Shown here: in pieces, positions 6,240 through 16,903 of the stretch
Position numbering within the stretch: the stretch's first letter is position 1
Layout of the letters: the number at the start of each line of letters is the position of its first letter
NCBI GenBank assembly: GCA_002742845.1
Contig: DLUH01000005.1
Location: forward strand, 620,553 to 684,552
Source: Sulfurovum sp. UBA12169
GTDB lineage: Bacteria; Campylobacterota; Campylobacteria; Campylobacterales; Sulfurovaceae
Direction: 5' to 3'
DNA: 64,000 bases
Program-made: the position numbers and the translations under genes
The notes under the pieces: generated by a model
Told to the model about the DNA's origin: nothing
Database searches by the model: none
What the model saw: the letters and a program-made list of their open reading frames with translations, nothing else

Positions 6240-7763
6240 CTAAAAGATTTTAAGATGAAGACTCTGTATCAATCGCGCGGCACTGCCTGCTTTGTTAGCT
6301 TTTGGCTGATAGAGATAGCAGTGTATTTTCGGTGGAATATATGGGGGTATATCAAGTGACTCAAACTCTTCTTTGGCAGCCTGTTTGGCTTTAAACAAAG
6401 CCATTTGTACTCTGGAGTAAAAGTTTGCCGCACCTTCTCCTGAGGTTTCTATGGCAAGGAAATTGGCCGACGGAAAGCGGCTTGTGACCAGGGATTGGAT
6501 GCCGTCTGAGACACAAGAGGAGGGCATGCAGCCAAAAGGTTTGACGGAGATGACCAGGTGGGCAAGATTTTTTTTAACGCTTTCTATGAGGTGGGCTACT
6601 TCCATATGCCCCTCTCCTCCGCTTGATTCAAGAGGATAGTATGCTTTGCTCAGGTCGGCCAATTTTTGGATATCGGGTATTTCAAAATCATGAAGCCCTA
6701 TGGCTTTGGCATACAGGGTAAAATGTGTTTTGAGTGCAACTTTTGCTGTTTTGATAAGCAGTTTGTTTTTGAGATTTGAAAAATCGATCTTTTTTCGATC
6801 GGGTTTTTCTGTATCCTGAGTTTTTTCCAATGCAAACTCAGCTTCCCATATACTGAGCATCAGACGGTTGATGAGAGGCTGAGGGATACACTCTGCGCCT
6901 TCTTCTTCTAGAAACCGATGCAGGTTATAGTTGCCGTCTCCCTCGGTCATAGCCGCCCAAAATTCACCCATTACCATCACTTTTGGTTTGGGCTGCAAAC
7001 GGTCAAGACCTACTTTCTCAAATATGTCTCTGCATTTCCACATGGCTTTTATAAGATTTTTTTTCTGCATGAACGCTTCAGAAATGATCTCTCTGCACTT
7101 CTCTATGGCTTTGTTTGTTGCACCTTTTTCAAGTTCATAGGGGCGTATTTTATAGCCCAGGATATTGATAATATCTCCGATGATCACAGCTTTTGCAAGA
7201 GTGATAAAAAAGATAGGCGTAAAGTTGATTGCACTTTGGTCATTGATAGCCTGAAAAATGCCTTTATTGTGCTCAAAGCTCATGATCCTGAAACCTTCAA
7301 ATCCTGCATCCCGAAGTGCTTTGCGATACTCAGTAATATACATCCCAAAGCGACAGGGTCCGCATCCTCCGGCGGTCACAAAGAGATACTTTTGGATGAT
7401 CTCTTCGCTGCTTAAGCCTTTTTCGTCACGCAGTTTTTGAAGGTATTTGATGAGGTTGCCGACATTGAAATAGGTCGGATTGCACTGCCCGCGGTTTCCG
7501 AAAGCTTTGCCCAATTGAAATGATTCAAAATCGGGATTGGGCATGGCCGCATACCGTTCTCCTAAAGAGTGCAATGCTGAAGCGATCAGTTTATCTTGGA
7601 GTAAAGTCAAGCCCCCAAAAAGAATGGTTACTCCAGGTTTTTCCTCTATGGTAAACGTGTACCGGGTGTGATCTTTCCACTGTTTTTTTTCTTGATGGAT
7701 AAAGTGGAGATTGTCAGGATTGCTGCCGGGTTGAAAACCGCTGCATGAAGGGGAAGTGCTCAT
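6240..7763 (-). CDS. HgdB-like Fe-S protein (2-hydroxyacyl-CoA dehydratase component family)
   Basis: A 507-aa protein that resembles the HgdB/BcrB-C superfamily often encoded next to activases (COG3581 type). Candidate cluster-binding cysteines are in GQCNPTYFN (about residue 95), TAGGCGPCRFG (about 131-141) and FGCMPSSC (about 413-420). A predicted helical region follows GVTILFGG. In the family such proteins hold a [4Fe-4S] or double-cubane cluster and receive a low-potential electron from an ATP-driven activase. The start ATG overlaps the stop of the activase gene (ATGA, 7760-7763) and has GGAG 6 bases upstream. No dehydratase substrate genes (CoA transferase, acyl-CoA dehydrogenase) are near, so the substrate is unknown and may not be a CoA ester. 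Confidence 0.7.
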   Translation of the reverse strand: MSTSPSCSGFQPGSNPDNLHFIHQEKKQWKDHTRYTFTIEEKPGVTILFGGLTLLQDKLIASALHSLGERYAAMPNPDFESFQLGKAFGNRGQCNPTYFNVGNLIKYLQKLRDEKGLSSEEIIQKYLFVTAGGCGPCRFGMYITEYRKALRDAGFEGFRIMSFEHNKGIFQAINDQSAINFTPIFFITLAKAVIIGDIINILGYKIRPYELEKGATNKAIEKCREIISEAFMQKKNLIKAMWKCRDIFEKVGLDRLQPKPKVMVMGEFWAAMTEGDGNYNLHRFLEEEGAECIPQPLINRLMLSIWEAEFALEKTQDTEKPDRKKIDFSNLKNKLLIKTAKVALKTHFTLYAKAIGLHDFEIPDIQKLADLSKAYYPLESSGGEGHMEVAHLIESVKKNLAHLVISVKPFGCMPSSCVSDGIQSLVTSRFPSANFLAIETSGEGAANFYSRVQMALFKAKQAAKEEFESLDIPPYIPPKIHCYLYQPKANKAGSAARLIQSLHLKIF

Positions 7764-10700
7764 TGTATCTCCTCTTGGGCAATTTTTTGATATATTGTAT
7801 CTTTCAAAAAAGCGGACAGGCTGCTGCGTTTATTGTCAGCAAGCGTTTTTTGGTACTGTTCAAGGGTATAGACAAAAGTTTTAACCCGTATCTTGATGGA
7901 TCCGCCGGGTTTGTTGGCATCGACATCGTGCAACGTGAGGTGAGGAGTGTGGCTGCTGCCGAGTATTTTGTCGATGATGGCATAGGTAGGCGCATCGTGT
8001 CCGCACTTGAAGCTGGAAAGGTCTATTACTGCAACATTGGGGTGGCGTGCCGCAAATTTGGCTGCCCAGACTTTTTGTGCCGAATTGGTAGAAAAATTTT
8101 CCGGCCATACATCTGTGATATCAAAAACGTCCTCGATAAATCCTTGTGTCAAATCCTCTTGAAAATAGGTGCGAAGATAGGTTTCGTCTTTGGGTATGGA
8201 TCGCATCGAAAGGGTTTTGTAGCCCAAAGACTGGAATTCATCCAGCAGGTCGTGGTTAAGTCCGGGGTCTGTATGGTAGGGTCTGGCCAAAAGCAAAAGC
8301 ACCACTTCGCTATTTTTTTCTGCTGCATCCAAGATAGCGCGTCCTTTGTCCATCAAAAGCTCCTCATTTTTTTTGAGCGCTTTAAGGGCTTGTTCTGCTG
8401 CCCAGTTGTTTTCATCTTTGGTGATGCGAAGTTTTTTCCCCCATGTATCAAAAAGTTGTTTTTTAAGCAATGAGAGGTTGTCAAAGTTGAGTGCATCATC
8501 GACATACTGCAATCCTTTGGCCTCAAAGAGATCCCTTTCTTTGGTAAAGGCCGAATAAACCACCTTGGGTGTTCCGGAGACAACGGGGCATGCCGTTTGC
8601 CCCATTGTGTGTGTTACATGCCCCGGCAGTTCGGTCACGGAAGGAAACCAGAGATAGTCAAAATGCTTTTTGCTAAACTTTTTGCTAAACATCAGTGCGT
8701 AGACATGGGCTTGAGCCACTTTTGCAGGATAGCAAGAGTCCACAGAACCGTATTTGGCCCCCTCTAAGAACATATCTTCGTTGGAAAATCCTGAGAACTG
8801 GATATGCAGCGGATTGATATCAAGCGCTTCAAGATAGGTGCGCAAAAAAGGTGCAAGACTATAGATGTTGAGCACTTTGGGAATGGCTATTTGAAGCGTT
8901 TGCCTGTAGGCTTTATCTGCCGGGCCGCTGCCAGCAAACGCTCGTGTGACAGTTTTGCATAGCGTTGGCCCCCACCCTTTGAGTGTGACTTTGATCTGCT
9001 GTTCGCATACGGTGTCACTTGAAGTAGGTTTGGGCTCAAGTGTATAGGTCGGCGCAAAAAGTGCATGGGATTCTGTTTTGACAAGGTTGGGCACTTTTGT
9101 TTGCAGTTCTTTTCTTTGGTTTTTAACCTCCTGAAGCGCCTGTACAGACTCTACGGTGCCGTTTTCGCAGGCAAATCCTGCGATATAGCGAACACTGTGA
9201 GAGCCGGGAGTGCGGGTGTCGATAAAGGTGCGTGAACAGTTGATGGAGCAAAAATGACATCGTGTGCTTTCATCAGTACGTGACGTATAGCTCAGTTCCA
9301 AAGCCTCCTCTAGACCCACAAAAGTGGCATAGCCACGCTCTTGTATCGTATGGCATGCCTCTATGGCTGCCCCGTATGCTCCTGCTTCTCCGGGGTAAGG
9401 ATGAACATCGACTTTGGCATGGGGCGCGGCATTTTTGATATAGTCCACCTGTGCTTTCAGCGCAGCCTGGTTGTATTGGGTTCCGCCTTGAAGCACAAAA
9501 TGTTTGCCCAATACAGAAAGATTTTGTGCTTGTACGACATACTGCCAAACATTTTTGGGCAAAACCTTGGCAATGCCGGCAAAAAGCTCTTCTTTGGTAT
9601 AGCCTTCTTTTTGGAAATTGACCCTGTCTGTATCTAAAAATACCGCACATCCGTAGTTGAATTTTGGTGACTGGGTTGCAGCAAAAGCGACATCGGCAAA
9701 ATCTTCGACCAGAACGCCGAATTGTTTTGCCATGCTTTGAAGCAGGGTGCCGTTTCCTGCACTGCATTGGTTGGAGAGGCGAAAATTTTTCATCATACCG
9801 TTTTCCATGAACAGTACTTTGATATCCTGCCCTCCGATATCGCAGATGACATCGATACTTTTTCCAAAGACTGCCTGAGCACTTTTCATATGTGCAATGG
9901 TCTCTACAGTATTGGCATCGGCTTTGAGCGCACCCTCGAGTACATCAGCGGCATATCCTGTCACTCCCAGACCCTTGATATCATAAAAATGATGCGTGTC
10001 GTGTGCCTTGATCTGCCTTAAAAGCTCTAGAGTGTCTTGTATAGGGTTGCCTTTGGAGAGCTGATAGACCTTTAGCAGCAATCTTCCCTCCTCATCGACC
10101 AAAACCGCTTTGGAGCTGGTTGAGCCCCCGTCTATACCCAGGTAACAGATCGTCTTTCTGATAAGCTTTGGAGGAGTGAATGCAGAAATAGTGTAGACTT
10201 TTTTGAAAGCTTCGAGTTCTTTCTTGGAATGACAAAGCGGCATATCGGTGCGCACATTTGCCTCTTTGCCTCCTGTATCGACAAGAGTTTTAAGCGCTGT
10301 GAGTCCGCCAAATGTCCGACTATGGTTTGATTCTCCTTCCCCAAAAATGACTGCACCCAAAGCCGCATAGTATTGAGCGTTTTCCGGAACGATGATAAGC
10401 GCTTCAAGTGCTTCTTTATCATAGGCTATGCTTCTTTCGTCCCAAAGTTCACTGATGCGATTACGCCAGCACTGCTGTAAAAAAGGAAGATAGGTATTTG
10501 GACCGCCCAAAAGCAACACTTTTGGCATGAGCGTGTTGCCTCTTGTAAGTACCGTAAGATTTTGCATCACAATAGCATCGGCAAGAGAGTTCATGATCTC
10601 ATGCGGAGGGATGGAATTTTTTACCAGGTTGACGATATCCGTTTCAGCAAATACACCGCATTTGGCAGCGACATGATGCAGTTTGGCTGCATCAAAAGAG

Positions 10701-11188
10701 AGTTGCCGCAGCTCTTCTGTCTCCATGCCTACTTTCATAGTGCATTTCTCGATGGTGGCTCCCGTTCCGGAGGCACATTTGTCATTCATGGAGGTTAGTA
10801 CGGTTTTTTGCCCGTTCTCTCCCTCTTTGAAATGGATGATTTTGGCATCCTGTCCCCCTAACTCAATGACGGCGTTGACTTCAGGGTGCAGATGTTCTAC
10901 GGCTAAGACCACAGCATTGACCTCTTGGACAAACCGTGCATTGAGCGCGGGAGCGATTCGGCTTGCACCTGAGCCGGTGATATAGACTTTTTTTATTGCA
11001 TTATAGGCTTGGGGGGAGGTTTTAGAGAGTTCCTCCAAAAGCGAAAGGAGAGTGGCTGCCTGTTTAGTATTGTGCGGGGTGTAGGCTTTGGCGATGATCC
11101 TGAAAGTTTCATCGCACAGCACATATTTGACCGTGGTGGAACCTATGTCGATACCCAGGGTATAGGTGGGCAGATAAGAAGCGGTCAT
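7760..11188 (-). CDS. Double BcrA/BcrD-type ATPase activase fused to a DUF2229/HgdB-like domain
   Basis: About 1142 aa. I start it at 11188, where ATG overlaps the lgt stop as ATGA; the longer frame to 11221 would overlap lgt by 37 bases. Two ASKHA ATPase domains lie in tandem. The first begins GIDIGSTTVK, with GGQDAK, NDKCASGTGA and AAKCGVFAETD. The second begins GIDGGSTSSK, with GGQDIK, NQCSAGNGT and YGCAVFLDTD. Each pair of Cys would bridge a [4Fe-4S] cluster; in classical HgdC this takes two identical subunits, so here one chain may form its own pseudo-dimer. The C-terminal half has a CX2C-type start (CHFCSINC), FSGFSNEDMFLEG and SCYPAK-like cluster motifs of the DUF2229 family. ATP hydrolysis should drive electron transfer to the HgdB-like partner encoded directly downstream. 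Confidence 0.8.
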   Translation of the reverse strand: MTASYLPTYTLGIDIGSTTVKYVLCDETFRIIAKAYTPHNTKQAATLLSLLEELSKTSPQAYNAIKKVYITGSGASRIAPALNARFVQEVNAVVLAVEHLHPEVNAVIELGGQDAKIIHFKEGENGQKTVLTSMNDKCASGTGATIEKCTMKVGMETEELRQLSFDAAKLHHVAAKCGVFAETDIVNLVKNSIPPHEIMNSLADAIVMQNLTVLTRGNTLMPKVLLLGGPNTYLPFLQQCWRNRISELWDERSIAYDKEALEALIIVPENAQYYAALGAVIFGEGESNHSRTFGGLTALKTLVDTGGKEANVRTDMPLCHSKKELEAFKKVYTISAFTPPKLIRKTICYLGIDGGSTSSKAVLVDEEGRLLLKVYQLSKGNPIQDTLELLRQIKAHDTHHFYDIKGLGVTGYAADVLEGALKADANTVETIAHMKSAQAVFGKSIDVICDIGGQDIKVLFMENGMMKNFRLSNQCSAGNGTLLQSMAKQFGVLVEDFADVAFAATQSPKFNYGCAVFLDTDRVNFQKEGYTKEELFAGIAKVLPKNVWQYVVQAQNLSVLGKHFVLQGGTQYNQAALKAQVDYIKNAAPHAKVDVHPYPGEAGAYGAAIEACHTIQERGYATFVGLEEALELSYTSRTDESTRCHFCSINCSRTFIDTRTPGSHSVRYIAGFACENGTVESVQALQEVKNQRKELQTKVPNLVKTESHALFAPTYTLEPKPTSSDTVCEQQIKVTLKGWGPTLCKTVTRAFAGSGPADKAYRQTLQIAIPKVLNIYSLAPFLRTYLEALDINPLHIQFSGFSNEDMFLEGAKYGSVDSCYPAKVAQAHVYALMFSKKFSKKHFDYLWFPSVTELPGHVTHTMGQTACPVVSGTPKVVYSAFTKERDLFEAKGLQYVDDALNFDNLSLLKKQLFDTWGKKLRITKDENNWAAEQALKALKKNEELLMDKGRAILDAAEKNSEVVLLLLARPYHTDPGLNHDLLDEFQSLGYKTLSMRSIPKDETYLRTYFQEDLTQGFIEDVFDITDVWPENFSTNSAQKVWAAKFAARHPNVAVIDLSSFKCGHDAPTYAIIDKILGSSHTPHLTLHDVDANKPGGSIKIRVKTFVYTLEQYQKTLADNKRSSLSAFLKDTIYQKIAQEEIQ

Positions 11189-11976
11189 GCACTTTTTTCT
11201 CCAGAAGACCTCAGTGCCCAAACAATCCAGACCGCACCCGCGATGATATAAGGAATGCTCAGCATTTGTCCTGCGGTAAAGGGCAGATTTATGACATAGT
11301 CTTCTTGGCGTGTTTTGGTATATTCAAGAAAAAATCGTGCAGTAAATAACAAAACTAGAAAAATTCCCGGTAGAATTTTTGTAGCAAAGAGAGGACTGAC
11401 TTTTCTATAAATACCCAGCAGTATCAAAAAGATAATAAAGTAGCTGATTGCCTCATAGAGCTGTACGGGATGGCGGGGGATCATATCGACGCGCGCAAAG
11501 ATGATCGCCCACGGTGCCTCGCTGGGCAGTCCAAGAATTTCAGAGTTGAAAAAATTTCCGATACGCACAAACATTGCTGTCAAAGCCCCCGGTATCGCGA
11601 TACGCGAAAGCAGCCATATGTAAGAAGTGTTGTAGCGTTTGGAAAAGAGGTAAAATGAGACAAGTACGCCTGCAAGTCCTCCATGGCTGGCAAGCCCGCC
11701 TTCCCACACCTTGAGTATCTCAAGCGGATGAGAGAGATAAAAATCAGGCTCATAAAAAAAGCAATGTGCCAAACGCGCTCCGACGACAGCACCCACTAAC
11801 GCATAAACAAGCAAATTGTCAAGCACTGAGGGGTCTTTTGCTTCACGTTTGTAGATCCATTTTGCTATCATTAGTCCCACAAAAAACGATCCTACAAAAA
11901 GCACACCGTACCACCGCAGCTGCAAAGCGCCGAAAGTGAAGATGCTCGGATCGGTATTCCAAATGAAATGTTCCAT
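11185..11976 (-). CDS. lgt: Prolipoprotein diacylglyceryl transferase
   Basis: Inner-membrane enzyme that moves diacylglycerol from phosphatidylglycerol to the lipobox Cys of prolipoproteins. About seven membrane segments are visible. Family landmarks are HGGLAGVL, RIGNFFNSEILG and RHPVQLYEA, which hold the conserved His, Arg, Asn and Glu. Length (263-266 aa) is normal. Two starts are possible. ATG at 11985 has AGG only 1 base away, whereas ATG at 11976 has AAAGG about 10 bases upstream and gives MEHFIWNTDPSIF, so I prefer 11976. The stop overlaps the activase start (ATGA), placing lgt first in a three-gene operon. Lipoproteins in this window (lptE, 18547, 30291) would be its substrates. Confidence 0.92.
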   Translation of the reverse strand: MEHFIWNTDPSIFTFGALQLRWYGVLFVGSFFVGLMIAKWIYKREAKDPSVLDNLLVYALVGAVVGARLAHCFFYEPDFYLSHPLEILKVWEGGLASHGGLAGVLVSFYLFSKRYNTSYIWLLSRIAIPGALTAMFVRIGNFFNSEILGLPSEAPWAIIFARVDMIPRHPVQLYEAISYFIIFLILLGIYRKVSPLFATKILPGIFLVLLFTARFFLEYTKTRQEDYVINLPFTAGQMLSIPYIIAGAVWIVWALRSSGEKSA

Positions 11977-12091
11977 AAAATGCATACCTTTAAGGGATTT
12001 GATTGAGGAGTATTATACTCTAATTTATTTTTATTTTTTTATGCGCCTTTTTACAAACAACACGCCTTAAGCAATGTTGCAGCAAAAATGA

Positions 12092-12097
12092 TATAAT
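12092..12097 (+). promoter_or_regulatory. -10 box of the HIRAN gene
   Basis: TATAAT followed by TTTTTTAC. It lies 41 bases upstream of the ATG at 12138, with no recognisable -35, as is usual for this phylum. Confidence 0.5.
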
Positions 12098-12137
12098 TTT
12101 TTACTGTCTGCGAATATAAATCATGAAGAGGGATTAG

Positions 12138-12509
12138 ATGATAAAAGATTTTTTACGGTCTTTAAAAAGCATATTTTCGGTATCACTTTTCTTTTTGAAA
12201 CAAAACACCAAGCGTTTAAATCTGGGTACTTTTAGGGTTGCAGGACTGCAGTACGGTGAGGCTGAATATATTGCATTGCTTCAGGGCGAACCCGCAGCGC
12301 TTAAAAGAGAGGCCAAAAATCCCCATGATCCCAAAGCAATCGCCGTGTATATTCGCGGTATCAAAGCAGGATATCTCCCTCAGCATGAAAACAAAACTCT
12401 TTCTTTGTTGATGGATCAAGGAGTAATTTTGGAAGCAATAGTTTATGCCTATGATTATGAAAAACCGCCATGGGAAAGAGTTGTGGTAAAGGTATGGAAG
12501 AAGAGATAA
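12138..12509 (+). CDS. Stand-alone HIRAN-domain protein
   Basis: A 123-aa protein. After a short basic/hydrophobic N-terminus (residues 1-28) comes a HIRAN domain (about 30-120): FRVAGLQYGE, then KREAKNPHDPKAIAVYI and GIKAGYLPQHENKTLS. The NPHDPKAIAV...AGYLP pattern is the domain signature. HIRAN domains in Rad5/HLTF bind single-stranded 3' DNA ends; bacterial stand-alone forms are mostly uncharacterised and have been proposed to sense DNA damage or stalled forks. It is a single gene with its own promoter, between divergent lgt and convergent gdhA. GAGGG lies 6 bases before the ATG. The N-terminal stretch FSVSLFFL might be a weak membrane or amphipathic segment. Confidence 0.8.
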   Translation: MIKDFLRSLKSIFSVSLFFLKQNTKRLNLGTFRVAGLQYGEAEYIALLQGEPAALKREAKNPHDPKAIAVYIRGIKAGYLPQHENKTLSLLMDQGVILEAIVYAYDYEKPPWERVVVKVWKKR

Positions 12510-12603
12510 AGGGCTCGAGCAAGAATCAAAATACACTCAATCATTCAAAACATAAGTGCAATTTCACCCCAATCAAGTATTTGGTGTTGAGATATAAGCT
12601 TCC

Positions 12604-12656
12604 GACCGGATGACTTTTGGTTTCGGTCAGTCTCTCCCTCCGGATGAGGAGGGGGA
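12604..12656. other. Two hairpins between convergent genes
   Basis: GACCGGA (12604-12610) can pair with TTCGGTC (12622-12628). CCCTCC (12636-12641) pairs with GGAGGG (12648-12653) around GGATGA and extends by three more pairs. They lie between the HIRAN gene and gdhA and probably shield both 3' ends. Neither is followed by a U tract. Confidence 0.4.
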
Positions 12657-12703
12657 AATAAATCACCTTACTTGTGAAGCTTTCTCTTTTAGGGGATGTA
12701 AAA

Positions 12704-14068
<1,365 letters not shown>

Positions 14069-14328
14069 TTAAATTAAAAATGACGAAGAGTATAACACAT
14101 TTTTGGAATATAAAAGACTTAAAAAAAGACATATTTTGTTACTTTTAGTTATTTTTTTTAAAATAAAAAATAAATGTTTTTTTTATGCTTAAGATCTCAA
14201 TTAACATAAAATATAATAACAGTTTTTTAACTTTTTTAGCAAAATGGGTTAAATAGAAGACTAAATTCATACAAACATCAATTAATTCATGTAAAATTCC
14301 AGTTTAATTTATTTTCTGGGCTGGAATC

Positions 14329-15213
14329 ATGGAGCAGATATTTTTTATACTTTTTTTATTGTCGGTCGGATATAGTTTAAAATTTTTTAGTTTCCCGCAC
14401 AATTTTTCACAAAGTCTCAACCTTTTCATTATTTACGTTTCTTTTCCTGCGACCATCTTGCTCCAGGTGCCGAAAATCAATTTTAATAGTTCATTGATAT
14501 TGCCTGTGGCAGTGCCCTATAGTGTACTTTTTTTATCACTTATTTTTGTCTATCTCTTTTTCAAAAATGAATCCAGAAACACAAAAGCAGCGCTTCTTTT
14601 GCTTCTGCCTTTGGGTAATACTTCGTTTTTTGGTTTTCCGGTGCTTGAAGCGCTCGTAGGGACAAGCGCCATACAGTATGGGATTGTATATGATCAGTTT
14701 GGAAGTTTTGTACTGCTTACGACGTACGGAGCCTTTATTATTGCCTATTTTAGCGGCAGCTCCGTGAGCACTAAGCATATCATGAAAAAAATAATCACTT
14801 TTCCTCCTTTTATATTTTTGTTTCTTTCCTTTATAGTCGGAGATTTCCCGCCTGTGACGCTGCCTTATATTGAGCTTCTTTCCAAAACACTGGTTCCTTT
14901 GGCGATCATTAGCGTCGGGTTTTCGATGCAGTTAAAACTTGATGGGCAAAAAGATATATTTTTTAAAGCAATGGGTATCAAATTGTTTTTGATTCCCTCT
15001 GTTGTGTTGATAGTTTTTAAAATATTCGGGTTTACTGATGAGGTGGCCTTAACCACGCTGCTTGAGTCTGCCATGCCCCCTATGATAACGGCCGGTGCTT
15101 TGGCTATCAATGCCGGATTTGCTCCAAAACTTAGCGCTGCGCTTGTAGGTTACGGGATTGTCTTTGCGCTTTTTTCATTACAGCTTTTTAAGTATCTGCA
15201 CTCTTTGGTTTAA
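14329..15213 (+). CDS. AEC-family (auxin efflux carrier-like) transporter
   Basis: A 294-aa polytopic membrane protein with two halves of about five segments. MEQIFFILFLLSVGYSLKFF is the first helix, and the conserved crossing region contains LPLGNTSFFGFPVLEALVG in the first half and LLESAMPPMITAGALA in the second. Bacterial members export or exchange organic anions such as malate; substrate unknown here. GGA lies 5 bases before the ATG. The 272 bases upstream (14057-14328) are very AT-rich with runs of T and A and hold no gene; they likely contain promoters for this gene and for the divergent gdhA. Confidence 0.8.
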   Translation: MEQIFFILFLLSVGYSLKFFSFPHNFSQSLNLFIIYVSFPATILLQVPKINFNSSLILPVAVPYSVLFLSLIFVYLFFKNESRNTKAALLLLLPLGNTSFFGFPVLEALVGTSAIQYGIVYDQFGSFVLLTTYGAFIIAYFSGSSVSTKHIMKKIITFPPFIFLFLSFIVGDFPPVTLPYIELLSKTLVPLAIISVGFSMQLKLDGQKDIFFKAMGIKLFLIPSVVLIVFKIFGFTDEVALTTLLESAMPPMITAGALAINAGFAPKLSAALVGYGIVFALFSLQLFKYLHSLV

Positions 15214-15392
15214 ATTATAAAACAGTGCTGTTCTTGGTTTTTATGGGCATCTTATGCAACGTTCGGTAAAATCCGCTTCTTTTTATACGCGGCAATTTCT
15301 TTGATTTTTGGATTTTTCTTCGTTTTTGTCTGTTTGTTACTGTATGCATGGGCTGGAATAAAAAATATATTTAGGTACATTAAGGAGTAGGA

Positions 15393-16889
15393 ATGTTATT
15401 GTTGTCTACCAAAGAAGAGTGGTTTGGCAATATCCGGGGGGATATCCTTGCGGGCATTGTGGTGGCATTGGCGCTTATTCCTGAGGCGATCGCATTTTCG
15501 ATTATTGCAGGGGTTGACCCCAAAGTGGGGCTATATGCGTCATTTTGTATCGCAACGGTAATCGCATTTGTCGGAGGGCGTGCGGGAATGATTTCGGCAG
15601 CTACGGGAGCTATGGCTTTGCTTATGGTGACTCTGGTAAAAGAGCACGGACTGGAGTACCTTCTTGCTGCCACGATTTTGACAGGCGTATTGCAGATCGT
15701 TGCGGGATACTTGAAGCTGGGCGTATTGATGAGTTTTGTCTCTCGAACGGTGGTAGTGGGATTTGTGAATGCATTGGCGATCTTGATCTTTATGGCGCAG
15801 CTGCCGGAACTGACCAATGTCACGTGGCATGTCTATGCTCTTACCGCGGCAGGCCTTGGAATTATTTATCTTTTTCCCTATACCCCTGCTGTCGGAAAAC
15901 TGATCCCGTCCCCGCTGGTGACGATCGTGGTTCTTACTGCAGTTGTGACGGCGATGGGAATCGATGTACGTACTGTCGGGGATATGGGCTCTATGCCTGA
16001 TACATTGCCGATATTTTTGTGGCCTGATGTTCCGCTCAATTTTGAAACACTAGCTATTATTTTTCCCTATTCGGCGGCATTGGCGGCAGTGGGGCTGCTC
16101 GAATCTTTTATGACAGCAACAATCGTTGACGATATGACCGATACCGATAGCGATAAAAACCGTGAGGCTAAAGGGCAGGGGATCGCCAATATTGCTTCGG
16201 GTTGTATCGGCGGGATGGCCGGTTGTGCGATGATCGGACAATCGGTTATCAATGTTAAATCCGGCGGCCGTGGCCGTCTTTCGACATTGATGGCAGGCGT
16301 CCTGCTTCTTATTATGGTGGTGTTTATGAGTGATTTGATCAAACTTATCCCGATGGCTGCATTGGTTGCTGTGATGATCATGGTTTCTATCGGAACGTTT
16401 AGCTGGCCTTCGGTCAAAGGGCTTAAAACACTTCCGCTTTCGACCAACATTGTCATGATCGCTACAACAGCAGTGGTTGTCTTTACTCATAATCTTGCAT
16501 TAGGCGTTTTGACGGGCGTATTGCTGGCGTCGTTGTTCTTTGCCAATAAAATCAGTCACTTGATGTATTGGGAAACATCATATGCGAAGGAGAGCAGCGC
16601 ACGAATTTACAAATTTTTTGGGCAGATTTTCTTTAACTCTGCAGATCGTTTTGCTGATGCATTTGATTATAAAGAAGAGGCAAATCAGGTTATCATCGAT
16701 GTTACCCATGCGCATTTTTGGGATATTTCAGCAGTGTATGCTCTGGATAAAGCAGTGATTAAACTTCGCAAAATGGGTAAAAAAGTGGAAGTTGTCGGAC
16801 AAAACGAGGCCACTCAAACCATTATAGACCGTTTTGGCATCCATGACAAGCCCGAAGAGATAGAAAAAATGATGGGCGCAGGGCATTAA
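15393..16889 (+). CDS. SulP/SLC26 anion transporter with STAS domain
   Basis: A 498-aa inner-membrane protein. The N-terminus has the SulP signature: [31 protein letters not shown] and [11 protein letters not shown], followed by about 12-14 membrane segments (to about residue 390). A C-terminal STAS domain (about 400-495) has [21 protein letters not shown]. The substrate may be sulfate, bicarbonate or another anion. [20 protein letters not shown] is the second conserved core. AAGGAG lies 6 bases upstream of ATG. The gap before it (15214-15392) contains no ORF. It is convergent with trpA at 15 bases distance. Confidence 0.88.
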   Translation: MLLLSTKEEWFGNIRGDILAGIVVALALIPEAIAFSIIAGVDPKVGLYASFCIATVIAFVGGRAGMISAATGAMALLMVTLVKEHGLEYLLAATILTGVLQIVAGYLKLGVLMSFVSRTVVVGFVNALAILIFMAQLPELTNVTWHVYALTAAGLGIIYLFPYTPAVGKLIPSPLVTIVVLTAVVTAMGIDVRTVGDMGSMPDTLPIFLWPDVPLNFETLAIIFPYSAALAAVGLLESFMTATIVDDMTDTDSDKNREAKGQGIANIASGCIGGMAGCAMIGQSVINVKSGGRGRLSTLMAGVLLLIMVVFMSDLIKLIPMAALVAVMIMVSIGTFSWPSVKGLKTLPLSTNIVMIATTAVVVFTHNLALGVLTGVLLASLFFANKISHLMYWETSYAKESSARIYKFFGQIFFNSADRFADAFDYKEEANQVIIDVTHAHFWDISAVYALDKAVIKLRKMGKKVEVVGQNEATQTIIDRFGIHDKPEEIEKMMGAGH

Positions 16890-16903
16890 AAACCCTCATC
16901 GTT

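Noticed and set aside
7745-8473. 242-aa ORF on the plus strand opposite the activase gene
   Set aside because: Lies wholly antisense to a gene with clear motifs, has no ribosome site, and its composition is that of a reversed coding frame.
9273-9767. 164-aa Arg/Cys-rich ORF on the minus strand inside the activase gene
   Set aside because: Alternate frame of the same strand. Arg-Cys-Arg richness is a frame artefact.
11189-11221. Longer start of the activase gene
   Set aside because: Would overlap lgt by 37 bases. The ATGA overlap at 11185-11188 with GGAG upstream is more convincing, and the family starts close to GIDIGSTT.
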